A stretch of DNA of 64,000 nucleotides, from NCBI RefSeq assembly GCF_004151105.1, contig NZ_PHRF01000057.1:133115-197114 (forward strand), in the 5' to 3' direction. Made by a program: the position numbers and the translations under genes. The notes below the pieces were generated by a model. The model searched no databases and was not told the origin of the DNA. It worked only from the letters and a program-made list of their open reading frames with translations. This DNA is from Streptomyces sp. L-9-10 (GTDB lineage Bacteria; Actinomycetota; Actinomycetes; Streptomycetales; Streptomycetaceae). Positions within the stretch are counted from its first letter, which is position 1; each line of letters begins with the position of its first letter. Below are positions 17,769 through 28,605 of the stretch, in pieces.

Positions 17769-18191
17769 ATGCCCGACGCATTCACCACCAGGACCCTGAA
17801 CGTCACCACCGGCACCCATGAGGCGGTGACCGATCTGACGCACGCCTGCGAGGAGTTCCTCCGGGACAGCGCGGCGGGCCGGGACGGCCTGCTGAACATC
17901 TTCGTACCGCACGCGACCGCGGGTGTGGCCGTCATCGAAACCGGCGCCGGCAGCGATGACGACCTGCTCGCCGCGCTCCACACCCTCCTGCCCGCCGACA
18001 ACCGCTGGCGCCACCGCCACGGCTCCCCCGGCCACGGCAGGGACCACGTCCTGCCCGCCCTGGTCCCCCCGCACGCGACGCTGCCGGTGATCGGGGGGCG
18101 CCTGGAGCTGGGCACCTGGCAGTCGGTGTGTCTGGTCGACACCAACGGCGACAATCCGAACCGCCAGGTCCGGCTGAGCTTCCTCGGCTGA
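17769..18191 (+). CDS. yjbQ: YjbQ/UPF0047 family protein
   Basis: This 140-residue single-domain protein matches the YjbQ family throughout, with NIFVPHATAGVAVIE (about 44-58) and GTWQSVCLVDTNGDNPNRQV near the end; the His and Asp residues of these motifs line the family's presumed metal site. Members have weak thiamine-phosphate synthase activity, but their true role is unsettled. The ATG at 17769 lies close to the divergent ssu promoter. A strong hairpin follows the stop. Confidence 0.87.
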   Translation: MPDAFTTRTLNVTTGTHEAVTDLTHACEEFLRDSAAGRDGLLNIFVPHATAGVAVIETGAGSDDDLLAALHTLLPADNRWRHRHGSPGHGRDHVLPALVPPHATLPVIGGRLELGTWQSVCLVDTNGDNPNRQVRLSFLG

Positions 18192-18206
18192 GCCCGGCTC
18201 CCGGAA

Positions 18207-18246
18207 GCGCCGCGCGCCCCGGTGGGCCCACCGGGGCGCGCGGCGC
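18207..18246. terminator. Bidirectional terminator
   Basis: Perfect 18-base arms (18207-18224 and 18229-18246) with loop GGCC lie between the converging stops at 18191 and 18283. Confidence 0.88.
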
Positions 18247-18282
18247 CTGCTGTAGTGCTGTCCGGGACCTTCGCGACGGGGC

Positions 18283-21200
18283 CTACGGGCTGATGAACTC
18301 CACCGCGTCCACGTCGAACGCGTTGTCCTGCGGTGAGGTGAAGACCAGATACAGCCGGTGGGTGCCGGTGAGTGCCTCGACCGGGACGGGTGAGGTGGGA
18401 CGGTAGGTGTCCCAGCCGCCGGTGTTGGGGACGGGGGTGGTGGCGAGGAGCTTGCCGTCGGGAGCGTCCGCCCGGAGTTCGATCGCCCCGACGCCGTACG
18501 GGGACGACAGCGCGTAGCTCACACCGCTGACGCCCTCGACGCTCATCGGATCGAAGGCGATCCAGTCGCCGTCGCTGATGTCGCCGATGCGCTTGCCGTT
18601 CTCGGCGCCGGCCTGCGAGACCACGCGCGTTCCGGACTGGGCGTCGTGGTACTCCGCCTGCTTGTGGCGCGGCTGGAGTACGGACCGGCCGTAGCCGGTG
18701 AGCGTGGAGGTTCCCGTGGCGCCCTTGTCGGTGTACTTGGCGTTGAGTACGTAGGTGAGGTCCGCGCCCTCGGGGTGGCCGCCCAGGTCACCGGTGTCGA
18801 CGGTGCCCTCGCAGCCCGGGATGTCGGTGGTCGGGTGCTCGTGGTCGTCATGGCCGAGTGCCGGGTTGACGGTGACCTTGGAGCAGTCGACGGGCCCGTC
18901 CTCCGGATCGGTGACCGTCACCTTGTACGGAATCCTGTCGCCGAACGTGATGAGTTTGCCGCTGACCGGGAAGTCGATGGTCACCTTCGGCGCGGTGTTG
19001 CCCGCGGTGACGGGGATATTGGCGTAGCCCGACTTGCCGGTGGAGTCGGTGACCTTGAGCTGGGCGGTGAAGTCCCCCGCGGTGGTGTACGTGTGGGTGG
19101 GGGCCGCCTCGGTGGAGTCGTATGTACCGTTTCCGTCGAAGTCCCACGCGTAGGTCAGCGCGTCGCCGTCCGGGTCCGTGCTGCCCTCGCTGGAGAAGGC
19201 GACGTCCAGTGGCAGTGGCCCGTTCGTGACGGAGGCCGACGCTTTGGCGACCGGGATGCGCTGCCCCTGGGCGTAGTCGATGCGGTACAGGCCCGAGTCG
19301 TTGTTGCCGCCGCCGAAGGAGCTGCCCCATTCGAGGACGTACAGCGAGCCGTCGGGGCCGAAGGTCATGTCCATCGGTTTGTTGAACTTCGCCGAGGACA
19401 GGAAGTCGTTGATCTTGAGGAGCTTCGCGTCCTGGTCGAACCGGACCTCCTTGACGTAGTTGCGCGCCCACTCGTAGAAGAAGCCGGCTCCGTCGAAGTA
19501 GGCCGGGAACTTCGTCGTGGAGGGGTTCTTGCTGTCGTAGCGGTAGACCGGGCCGCTCATCGGGGCGGAGCCGCCCTCACCCACCTCGGGGAACTCCTCG
19601 GACACGCCGTAGCCGTACCAGATCTCCGGCTGTGCCAGGTCCGGCAGGTCGGTGAGACCGGTGTTGTTGGGCGAGGGGTTGGCCGGGTTCGCGCAGTCGA
19701 ACTTGGCGCCGACTTCCCCGGTGTCCGGGTTGTACGGGGCGTACGCCTGGTTGTCGCCGTGGCAGAACGGCCAGCCGAAGTTGCCCGGCTTCTTGATGAC
19801 GTTGTACTCGACGAGCCCCTCGGGACCTCTGTCGGTGGCGGGGGCTCCGCGGTCCGGGCCGTAGTCGGACACATGGACGTATCCGGTCTTCGGGTCGACG
19901 GTGAAGCGGAACGGGTTGCGGAAGCCCATCGCGTAGATCTCCGGGCGGGTCTTCTTGGTGCCCGGCTTGAAGAGGTTGCCCTTGGGGATGGTGTAGCCGC
20001 CGGTCTTGGTGGGCCTGATGCGCAGGATCTTGCCGCGCAGGTCGTTGGTGTTGCCCGCGGTACGCGCGGCGTCGAGCATCTCCTTGCCGGGACGCCAGTC
20101 GATCGGCGCGTATCCCTGCCAGTTCGGGTCGAGGTTGGGCGGTACGTCGTCGCCGACACCGAGATACAGCGTGCCGTCCGGGCCGAACTCCACGGCGCCG
20201 CCGGTGTGTCCGGGCTCCGGGAAGGTGCGGTCCCGGTAGGCGGGCACGTCAAGGAGTCTCTTCTCGCTGGCCGGGTCGAGAGTGTTGCCCTTGATGGTGA
20301 AGCGGGAGAGACGGTTGATGTCCTTCGTGGCGTCGGCGGGGGAGTGGTACAGGTAGATCCAGCCGTTTCTGCGGAAGTCCGGATCGAGTTCCATGCCGAT
20401 CAGGCCGTCCTCGCCGCCGGTGTAGACGTCGAGCTTGCCCGCCGTGACGGTGGAGTGGGCCGTGGGGTCGAAGATCTTGACCTCGCCGCTGCGCTGGACG
20501 TAGAAGACGCGGCCGTCCTTGGCCACGTCCAGCTCCATCGGGTCGGCGGTGTTGTCGTCGAGGGTGACCTTCTCGTAGCCGCTCCAGACGGTGCCGCCGC
20601 AGTCGCCCGCCTCGACGCCCGCGGCCCACTTCAGTCCGCCGACGACATGGTCCCGGAAGAACGCCTCGCTGTACGCCGGGGTGTCGTGGCCCATCGCGGT
20701 GGCCCAGACCTTGCCGCCCTGGGTCGAGCGGCACCAGGAGATGGGGTGGTCGGCGCCCATCGCGGAGCCGCCCGGGTCGTACGTCGTCTCGTCCGCGGTG
20801 ACCAGGACGTGCACGTCGCCACGGGGATTGCGGTCGAAGTTGTACCACTCCTCCGGGCGTTCCCAGCGCTCGGGCAGGCCCTTGGTGGACGGGTGGACGC
20901 GGTCGGCGACCTTGGCCGTTCCCTGGAGCACCCCGGGGGAGTGGGCCGGCATGTGGACGCCGCCGTTGATGGTCTCGTCCCACCACGGGAACTGCTCCTC
21001 GACGCCCATGTCGAGGGTGTTGTGGAGGGCGACGACGCCCTTGCCGCTCCGTACGTACGTCTCCATCGCGTCGCGCTGTGCCTGGGTGTCCCACACCATG
21101 CCGGAGTTCTGGAGCATGACGATGGCGTCGAAGTCCTTCAGCTTCTCGTCGTCGAACACGGCCGGGTCGGCAGTCTGGACGATCTCGAAGTTGTTCTCGG

Positions 21201-21402
21201 CCGCCTCCTCCTCGAACATCTTGATGCCCGCGGGGATGGAACCGTGGACGTACCCCACGGCGCGGGTGAAGAGCAGGGCACGGAAGGCGGGTTCCTCACT
21301 GGTGGCGGCGGTGGCGGCGGCGGGGATCGCGGTGAACCCGAGCAGCAACGCGCTTGCCCAGGCGACGACCGCCCTTCTTGTTCCGCGAGCATGACGGCTC
21401 AT
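18283..21402 (-). CDS. Secreted ThuA / glucose-dehydrogenase-like propeller / PKD / CBM6 protein
   Basis: This 1039-residue protein has a Sec signal (1-33). A ThuA-like glutamine-amidotransferase fold follows (about 38-265, with VALHNTLD and MGADHPISW). A PQQ glucose/sorbosone-dehydrogenase-like beta-propeller spans about 267-720 (GHTGGAVEFGPDGTLYLGVGD, GNTNDLRGKILRI, GFRNPFRF). A PKD domain (about 720-802, DPDGDALTYAWDFDGNG) and a C-terminal CBM6-like carbohydrate-binding module (about 912-1039) complete it. ThuA of rhizobia acts on 3-keto-trehalose-type sugars, so an extracellular sugar-oxidation role is plausible but unproven. It lies last in the sugar-transporter operon, 85 bp after the TIM-barrel gene. 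Confidence 0.85.
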   Translation of the reverse strand: MSRHARGTRRAVVAWASALLLGFTAIPAAATAATSEEPAFRALLFTRAVGYVHGSIPAGIKMFEEEAAENNFEIVQTADPAVFDDEKLKDFDAIVMLQNSGMVWDTQAQRDAMETYVRSGKGVVALHNTLDMGVEEQFPWWDETINGGVHMPAHSPGVLQGTAKVADRVHPSTKGLPERWERPEEWYNFDRNPRGDVHVLVTADETTYDPGGSAMGADHPISWCRSTQGGKVWATAMGHDTPAYSEAFFRDHVVGGLKWAAGVEAGDCGGTVWSGYEKVTLDDNTADPMELDVAKDGRVFYVQRSGEVKIFDPTAHSTVTAGKLDVYTGGEDGLIGMELDPDFRRNGWIYLYHSPADATKDINRLSRFTIKGNTLDPASEKRLLDVPAYRDRTFPEPGHTGGAVEFGPDGTLYLGVGDDVPPNLDPNWQGYAPIDWRPGKEMLDAARTAGNTNDLRGKILRIRPTKTGGYTIPKGNLFKPGTKKTRPEIYAMGFRNPFRFTVDPKTGYVHVSDYGPDRGAPATDRGPEGLVEYNVIKKPGNFGWPFCHGDNQAYAPYNPDTGEVGAKFDCANPANPSPNNTGLTDLPDLAQPEIWYGYGVSEEFPEVGEGGSAPMSGPVYRYDSKNPSTTKFPAYFDGAGFFYEWARNYVKEVRFDQDAKLLKINDFLSSAKFNKPMDMTFGPDGSLYVLEWGSSFGGGNNDSGLYRIDYAQGQRIPVAKASASVTNGPLPLDVAFSSEGSTDPDGDALTYAWDFDGNGTYDSTEAAPTHTYTTAGDFTAQLKVTDSTGKSGYANIPVTAGNTAPKVTIDFPVSGKLITFGDRIPYKVTVTDPEDGPVDCSKVTVNPALGHDDHEHPTTDIPGCEGTVDTGDLGGHPEGADLTYVLNAKYTDKGATGTSTLTGYGRSVLQPRHKQAEYHDAQSGTRVVSQAGAENGKRIGDISDGDWIAFDPMSVEGVSGVSYALSSPYGVGAIELRADAPDGKLLATTPVPNTGGWDTYRPTSPVPVEALTGTHRLYLVFTSPQDNAFDVDAVEFISP

Positions 21403-21437
21403 AACCGGTCCTCTCTGAGGGAGTTCGGTGTGCGGGT

Positions 21438-21497
21438 GCGGTACCGATCAGGGGGTTGCGGTGCCGATGAGGAAGGCGCGGTACCGGTCAGGGGGTG
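21438..21497. repeat. Three 20-bp tandem repeats over the stop codon of the TIM-barrel gene
   Basis: Units begin at 21438, 21458 and 21478 (GCGGTACCGATCAGGGGG and variants). The middle unit is diverged. The stop codon of the minus-strand gene (21488-21490) lies in the unit first reached by transcription. Confidence 0.8.
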
Positions 21498-22354
21498 CCG
21501 AGAGCCCGGCGGAGGAAGGCGAGGCCCTCGGTGGCGATCCCGTCCTGGGTGGGGGCGAGCGGGCGCCACACGGACGCGGCGACGGCGATCGCGTTGTTGT
21601 GCGCGGTGAACGACTCGATGCACAGAGCGTCCCGGTAGCCGTGCCCGTCCAGCGCGGTCAGGAACCCGGCCCAGTCGAGATGGTCGGCACCGGGGGTGCC
21701 GCGGTCGTTGGCACACACCTGGACGTGGACGATACGGGAGCCGGCCTCCCGGACGGCGCCGGGCAGTGTGCGCTCCTCGATGTTCTGGTGGTACGTGTCG
21801 AGGGCGACGCCGATGACCGAGGGGTCGAGACCCTCCAGGGCCGTGAGGGTCTGGCCGACGGTGTTGAGCAGACCGGTCTCGTACCGGTTGAGCGGTTCGA
21901 CCCCGATCCGTACCCCCGCGGCGCGCGCGTGGTCGGTCACGGGCGCGATGTTCTCCCTGAACTCCGCGTAGGCGGCGGCCCGTTCCGCGCCGGTCATGCG
22001 CCAGGTGCGCCCGACGGCGGTGTACACCGGGCCCGCCACGACGGGGGCCGCCACCGCGTGGGCCGCGTCGACGCACCGCAGCAGATAGTCCTGGGTGGCC
22101 CGTACGGTGCCCGGCTCCGCCCGTACGAGATTCCGGTCGGGCGGCATGACCGCGATCACGGCCGCCGGGGCGAGCCCGGTCGTGTCCAGCAGCTTGGCGG
22201 TGGCCGCCGGCTCCCAGTCCCCGGCCTGTTCCAGCGGCAGTTCGACACAGTCGAAACCCCAGCCTGCCAGTCGCGGAAGCACCTCGGCCAGGGCGCCGGT
22301 CCCGACCGGGGAGTGCCAGATCCACGGGTTGGCGCCGAGCGGGAACCGCGTCAT
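21488..22354 (-). CDS. Sugar isomerase/epimerase, xylose-isomerase-like TIM barrel
   Basis: This 288-residue cytoplasmic enzyme is of the AP-endonuclease-2/tagatose-3-epimerase fold. Likely metal ligands are the Glu in GVEPLNRYETG (about 150), the Asp and His in ALDTYHQNIEE (about 185-188), and the Glu in CIESFTAHN (about 246), matching the E-D-H-E set of D-tagatose 3-epimerases. Related proteins also act on 3-keto-glycosides. The ATG at 22354 overlaps the binding-protein stop by 4 bp, so it probably processes the sugar imported by this operon. The exact sugar is unknown. Confidence 0.85.
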   Translation of the reverse strand: MTRFPLGANPWIWHSPVGTGALAEVLPRLAGWGFDCVELPLEQAGDWEPAATAKLLDTTGLAPAAVIAVMPPDRNLVRAEPGTVRATQDYLLRCVDAAHAVAAPVVAGPVYTAVGRTWRMTGAERAAAYAEFRENIAPVTDHARAAGVRIGVEPLNRYETGLLNTVGQTLTALEGLDPSVIGVALDTYHQNIEERTLPGAVREAGSRIVHVQVCANDRGTPGADHLDWAGFLTALDGHGYRDALCIESFTAHNNAIAVAASVWRPLAPTQDGIATEGLAFLRRALGTP

Positions 22355-23595
22355 CCCTTGCCTCCCCAGTCCTCGGGGTACCCGGGCAGATCGGCGCAGC
22401 CGCACATCGCGTAGTGCAGGGGCGGCATGCCCGGCTTGAGGTACTCGTCGAGGGTGTCCTGCGTGACGGAGGGCTGTGGGAGCTTCCATTCCCTGGGGAC
22501 CTGCTGCCCCTGAAGGATCCTCAGAGCGGCGATGACCGGGGTGCGCCACTGGAACGTCGGGTACGTCGGCGCGAACGCGGTCAGCTTCTTCTCCTTCCAC
22601 GCCTGGAGGAAGTCCTGCTGGTCCTCACCGGTGATCGGCGGTACGTCCTGCCCCGCGTCCTCGAACGCCTCCACCGCGGCGACGGCCGTCGCGCCGGAGT
22701 CCATCCACACGCCGTCGACGGAGCCGTGCCGGGTCAGCGCGTCGGTGACGACCGATTTGGTCTTGGCCGGGTCGCCGTCGGTGAACTTGACGTCCACGAC
22801 GTCGAGTTCGCTCTTGTCGAAGGCGACCTTCGCGGCCGACCAGCGGGTCTCCAGCACATCCACACCGGGCGAGATGCGCAGGGCGAGGATCTTGCCCCCG
22901 GGCTTGACCTTGCCGACGAGGAAGTCGGCGGCGACCGCCCCGTATCCGTAGCCGCCGACCGGATTGATGAAGGTGACCGCGCAGTCCGTCTCCACACCGC
23001 GGTCGAAGACGATGACGGGCACCTTGGCGCAGGCCTGCTCGACGGCGGGGGTGAGCGTGGCGGTGGTGTTCGGGGAGACGATCAGCGCGTCGCAGCCCTT
23101 GCCGGTGAGCTCCTGGATGTCGGAGATCTGCTTGTCGTCCTTGCCCTGGGCGTCGAGCACGGTGAACTCGCGTATCTCCTTGTGCAGTTCGACCTCCGCC
23201 GTCATGTTCTTCAGGCCGACCTGGCGCCAGGGGTTGAAGACACCGGCGTTGGAGAAGCAGAGATGGACACCGCCTGCCTCCTCCTTCTTCTTGTACCGCG
23301 TGGTGTCGATGAGCTCGGGGCTGAGCATCTGTTCCCACGGCTTGCCCGCGGGGCCCTGCGGCTGTTCCCTGGCGAGGGCCAACTGGCGGTCGTACTCGGC
23401 CTGTTCGAAGAACTCCGACTGCTTGCCACTGCCGGAGGCGTCCGCCGTGGCGGAGGCACTGCCGGGGGCGCCGGGCGAGTCCGGTGGCGTGTCGCTCGTA
23501 CAGGACGCGAGGAGACCCACCGCGAGCAGGGCGGCGGCGGAGGTGAGGGCGCGGCCGCGGAGCGGACTTCTGCGCGGGGGGCGGATCGCTGTCAT
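22351..23595 (-). CDS. Sugar ABC transporter substrate-binding lipoprotein
   Basis: This 414-residue binding protein is of the ribose/galactose (type I periplasmic) class. Its signal ends in lipobox LLASC (Cys about 32), followed by a Ser/Gly/Ala-rich linker. The binding fold contains LCFSNAGVFNPWRQVGLKNM, DALIVSPNTTATLTPAV and VIVFDRGVETD, as in RbsB relatives. It is unusually long and ends with a tail containing MCGCADLPGYPEDW, which carries two Cys residues. The start at 23595 overlaps the next gene by 4 bp. Confidence 0.88.
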   Translation of the reverse strand: MTAIRPPRRSPLRGRALTSAAALLAVGLLASCTSDTPPDSPGAPGSASATADASGSGKQSEFFEQAEYDRQLALAREQPQGPAGKPWEQMLSPELIDTTRYKKKEEAGGVHLCFSNAGVFNPWRQVGLKNMTAEVELHKEIREFTVLDAQGKDDKQISDIQELTGKGCDALIVSPNTTATLTPAVEQACAKVPVIVFDRGVETDCAVTFINPVGGYGYGAVAADFLVGKVKPGGKILALRISPGVDVLETRWSAAKVAFDKSELDVVDVKFTDGDPAKTKSVVTDALTRHGSVDGVWMDSGATAVAAVEAFEDAGQDVPPITGEDQQDFLQAWKEKKLTAFAPTYPTFQWRTPVIAALRILQGQQVPREWKLPQPSVTQDTLDEYLKPGMPPLHYAMCGCADLPGYPEDWGGKG

Positions 23596-24599
23596 GGGGC
23601 TTGTCCTCCCGAGGGGTTCGTACGGCGGCGGCGCAGCCGGGACCAGTCCGCGGCTCCCAGGCCGACGGCGGCGATGACGATGCATCCTTGGACGGTGGAC
23701 TCCAGCGCGCCGGAGACGCCCTGGAGGTTGAGCAGGGTGAACAGCGCCTGGAGCGAGAAGGCGCCGGCCATGGCGGCGACGACGGAGCCCCGCCCGCCGC
23801 CGAGGACCACACCGCCGAGCACCACCGCGGTGATGGCCTCGAACTCGTAGCCCCTGCCGGCCTGGGCGGAGACGCCCGAGAAGCCGCCGACAAGGACGGC
23901 GGCGATCGCCGCGGCGACCCCGGAGAGGACGAAGGCGATGATCCGGGCCCGGGAGACCCGCACCCCGGCGAGGGACGCGGCGCGTTCGCTGTCGCCGGTG
24001 GCGACGAGCGTACGGCCGAAGTCCGAGCGCATCAGCAGGACGGCGGCGGCGCCCGCGACAAGGCAGACGATCACCGCCCACGGCAGCCAGCCGAACGCGG
24101 CGCCGCGCCCGAGCTGGCGGAAGGCGGCCGGCAGCGCGCCCTGCGGGGAGCCGCCGGTCCAGAAGAACACCGCGCCTTCGAGGATCAGCATCATGCCGAG
24201 CGTGGTGATGAACGACGGCACCCGCAGGGCCGTGGTGATCAGTCCGCTGACGAGTCCCGCTACCCCGCCCGCGACGAGCAGCAGGGCGGTCACCAGCGGC
24301 CAGGAGGCGCCGGGAAACGACCCGTACAGTTCGGCCGCGACCACGACCCCCGCGGTCACGATCGCCCCCACGGAGAGGTCGAACTCACCGCAGACGATGA
24401 CCAGATACTGGCCGGCGGCGAGGATCACGAGCGGCGCGGCGCGTTTGACGAAGGAGAGGAAGCGGTCGGGTTCGTAGAAGCCCGGATCGGTGAGGGCCAG
24501 CGCGGCGAGCAGGACGGCGAGCAGCACGAAGACGGGGGTGCCGGTGCCCAGTGCCCGTACGGCGCGCTTGCCGTGGCGGGTGACGGTTGCCGTGGTCAT
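23592..24599 (-). CDS. Sugar ABC transporter permease (RbsC type), second subunit
   Basis: This 335-residue inner-membrane permease has about nine or ten helices and the RbsC hallmark segments QYLVIVCGEFDLSVGAIV (about 65-82), SFITTLGMMLILEG and YEFEAITAVVLGGVVLGGGRG. It overlaps its neighbours on both sides by 4 bp. Together with the next permease it forms a heterodimeric channel for a pentose- or hexose-type sugar. Confidence 0.9.
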   Translation of the reverse strand: MTTATVTRHGKRAVRALGTGTPVFVLLAVLLAALALTDPGFYEPDRFLSFVKRAAPLVILAAGQYLVIVCGEFDLSVGAIVTAGVVVAAELYGSFPGASWPLVTALLLVAGGVAGLVSGLITTALRVPSFITTLGMMLILEGAVFFWTGGSPQGALPAAFRQLGRGAAFGWLPWAVIVCLVAGAAAVLLMRSDFGRTLVATGDSERAASLAGVRVSRARIIAFVLSGVAAAIAAVLVGGFSGVSAQAGRGYEFEAITAVVLGGVVLGGGRGSVVAAMAGAFSLQALFTLLNLQGVSGALESTVQGCIVIAAVGLGAADWSRLRRRRTNPSGGQAP

Positions 24600-25608
24600 G
24601 CGGTCGGCCTTCCCTTCGCGGCACGGCGGGGTCTGGCGTAGACGGCGACGGCCGCGATGATGACGACACCGCGGACCACGTTCTTGAAGAACGGGTCGAC
24701 GGCCAGCTGGTTGAAGACACTGTCGAGAACGGCGAGGACGAGGACACCGCCGAGAGTCCCCGCCACCCCGCCGCGACCACCGGCCAGCGCGGTGCCGCCG
24801 AGGACCACCGCGGCGATCGACTCCAGGTCGTAGCGGGCCTCCGTACCCGCCCAGGGCGCTCCCGCGCCGAGGCGCGCCGCGAGGAACAGCGCGGCGGCGC
24901 CGACGCACAGGGAGCAGATGACGTGGGCGACGACGACGGTACGGCGGGTCCGGACGCCCGAGAGCCTGGCGGCGTGCTCGTCGCCCCCGGTCGCGTACAG
25001 GTGGTGGCCCAGGCGGGTACGGCGGGTGAGGAACCACACCGCGGCGGCCACCGCCGCGAGCAGGAACACCGAGACGGGGACGGGGCCGACCCGGTCGTAG
25101 CCGAGGTGCTGGAAGGAGGCCGGTACCTTCCCGGCGGGGCCGGTGTAGTTGTCCTCGATCCAGCCGCGCAGGATGAACGCCGTGCCCAGCGTCGCGATGA
25201 ACGCGTTGACCCTCAGGCCGGTGACGACGAGTCCGTTGGCGAGCCCGACCGCGGCCGACAGCGCGAGGACGGCGATCACGGCCGTCACCACACCTCCGCT
25301 CGCCATGGTCTCGGCCGCGACGAGTGTGCCGAGGCTGATCAGATAGGCGACCGAGAGATCCAGCGAGCCGGTGAGGATGACGACGGACTGGCCGACGGCG
25401 ACAAGGCCGAGCGCGACGCTGTTCTGGAGGATCGCGACCACGTTGGTGGTGGTGAGGAAGTCCCCGCCGCGGGCGGCGACGACGATCCAGCCGAGGAGGG
25501 TGACGGCCAGCGCCGCGAGCCAGACACCGACGACGGGATCGCCGAGCCGGACCCCGCGGAGGCGGACGCCGGTCCGGGGCGGTGCGAGCGGTCCGCGTTC
25601 CGTCGTGG

Positions 25609-25612
<4 letters not shown>
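24596..25612 (-). CDS. Sugar ABC transporter permease (RbsC type), first subunit
   Basis: This 338-residue permease is a paralogue of the following one, with QSVVILTGSLDLSVAYLISL, AFIATLGTAFILRGWIE and YDLESIAAVVLGGTALAGGRGG. The basic N- and C-termini should be cytoplasmic. It is coupled to the ATPase gene by a 4-bp overlap. Two different permeases in one RbsABC-type operon point to a heterodimeric transporter, as in autoinducer-2 or rhamnose importers. Confidence 0.9.
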
Positions 25613-27099
<1,487 letters not shown>

Positions 27100-27148
27100 C
27101 AGCCGGCTCCTCGGTCAGCGGTCTGTTGTGCAGAGTCGTGACTCGCCT

Positions 27149-27160
27149 TTGACCTGTCAA
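27149..27160. promoter_or_regulatory. Candidate operator and -35 box of the sugar operon
   Basis: TTGAC-CT-GTCAA is a perfect inverted repeat in the 165-bp gap between the divergent ATPase and ROK genes. Its minus-strand reading gives a -35 hexamer TTGACA (27160-27155) for the sugar operon. Binding by the ROK protein is inferred. Confidence 0.45.
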
Positions 27161-27264
27161 GAGCCCAAGAGCCCCTGAATTTCAGCGGGTTGACGCTCAC
27201 TTATGCCGACCGGCGAACATAGAACGCCTTGTGAGCAGCGGAAGTCGTCCCTAGGGTGACTGCC

Positions 27265-28464
27265 ATGCCTGCGCCGTCGGATCACAGCGGTTCCGCCATC
27301 CACTCGCCGGGCGAGGTGCTGGCGCTGATCAGTTCCGGAGCCGTGGCGACGCGCGCGGACATCGCGCGGATCACCGGGCTGGCCCGCTCCACGGTCTCGC
27401 AGCGGGTGGACGCGCTGATCGCGCACGGCCTGGTCGATGAGTCGGCCCCCGCCCCCGGCGACTCGACCGGAGGCCGCCCGCCGCGCCGGCTCCAACTCCG
27501 CACCGCCGGACAGCTGGTGGCCGGTGTGGACCTCGGCGCCTCGCACTGCGCCGTGGCTCTGACGGACATCGGCGGGGCGATGCTGGCCGCCCACCAGGAG
27601 CCGCTGTCGATCGCGGACGGTCCGGAATCGGTACTGCGCAGGGTGGAGCGGGCGTTGCAGGCGCTGCTGAAGGAGACGGCACAGGACCCGCGGACACTGC
27701 GCGCGATCGGCGTCGGGGTACCGGGACCTGTCGAGTTCTCGACCGGCCGCCCCATCGATCCGCCGATCATGCCGGGCTGGCACCAGTATCCGATCCCGGA
27801 GTTCTTCGCCTCGCGCTTCGGGGTGCGGGCGCTGGTCGACAACGATGTGAACGTGATGGCGCTGGCCGAGCAGCGCCGCGCGTTCCCCGACACCCGCTAT
27901 CTCCTCTACATCAAGGTCGGTACGGGCATCGGCTGCGGCATCGTGGCCGACGGCCGGCTCCACCGCGGCGCCCAGGGCAGCGCCGGCGACATCGGGCACA
28001 TCCGGGTCGGGGACCAGGGGGATGCGTGCCGGTGCGGGAACACCGGGTGTCTTGAGGCGGTGGCGGGCGGCGCGGCACTCGCGGCGAGACTGGCCGGTCT
28101 GGGGCTGGACGCGGCGTCGGGCAGCGATGTCGTGCGGCTGGTGGCCTCCGGCAACCGGGACGCCGTGCGCATGGTGCGCGAGGCGGGCCGGGCGGTCGGC
28201 GAGGTCCTGTCGGGTCTGGTCAACTTCTTCAATCCGGACACGGTCGTGCTCGGCGGCGCCCTGGCCGCCGTACACGACCAACTCCTCGCCGGGGTAAGGG
28301 AAGCGGTGTACCGGCGCTCGCATCCGCTGGCCACGCGTGTGCTGCGGATCGAGCCGAGTCGTACGGGCGAGAACGCCGCGGTCATCGGGGCGGGGATCCT
28401 CGCCACCGAGCACGCCATGTCGCCGTCCCAGGTGGACCGCAGGCTGGCGCGGGCGATGGCCTGA
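27265..28464 (+). CDS. ROK-family transcriptional repressor
   Basis: This 399-residue regulator combines an N-terminal winged helix (ATRADIARITGLARSTVSQRVDAL, about 28-51) with a C-terminal sugar-kinase-like ROK domain. The ROK domain shows VDLGASHCAVAL, GVGVPGPVEF and the zinc motif CRCGNTGCLEA (about 254-264). Such proteins (NagC, XylR) sense sugars and repress neighbouring catabolic operons; this gene diverges from the sugar importer. The ATG at 27265 is preferred over the GTG at 27256 because AGGG lies 8 bases upstream of it. Confidence 0.9.
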   Translation: MPAPSDHSGSAIHSPGEVLALISSGAVATRADIARITGLARSTVSQRVDALIAHGLVDESAPAPGDSTGGRPPRRLQLRTAGQLVAGVDLGASHCAVALTDIGGAMLAAHQEPLSIADGPESVLRRVERALQALLKETAQDPRTLRAIGVGVPGPVEFSTGRPIDPPIMPGWHQYPIPEFFASRFGVRALVDNDVNVMALAEQRRAFPDTRYLLYIKVGTGIGCGIVADGRLHRGAQGSAGDIGHIRVGDQGDACRCGNTGCLEAVAGGAALAARLAGLGLDAASGSDVVRLVASGNRDAVRMVREAGRAVGEVLSGLVNFFNPDTVVLGGALAAVHDQLLAGVREAVYRRSHPLATRVLRIEPSRTGENAAVIGAGILATEHAMSPSQVDRRLARAMA

Positions 28465-28526
28465 TTCCAGCTGACGCACGCTGATTCCCCGGTTCATGCC
28501 GGTGGGGTCCGGCGGTGTGGACCTGG

Positions 28527-28560
28527 CGCTTCCCCCGGCCGGAAAAGGCCGGGGGAAGCG
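28527..28560. terminator. Bidirectional terminator
   Basis: Perfect 14-base arms CGCTTCCCCCGGCC and its complement flank a GGAAAA loop between the converging stops at 28464 and 28606. Confidence 0.88.
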
Positions 28561-28605
28561 TCGGAGACCTGACGGCGTACCGCGTGGAGTGCCGCCGCGC
28601 GGCGG

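Noticed and set aside
27256..27264. GTG at 27256 as the start of the ROK gene
   Set aside because: It lacks a ribosome-binding site at proper spacing; the ATG at 27265 has AGGG 8 bases upstream.
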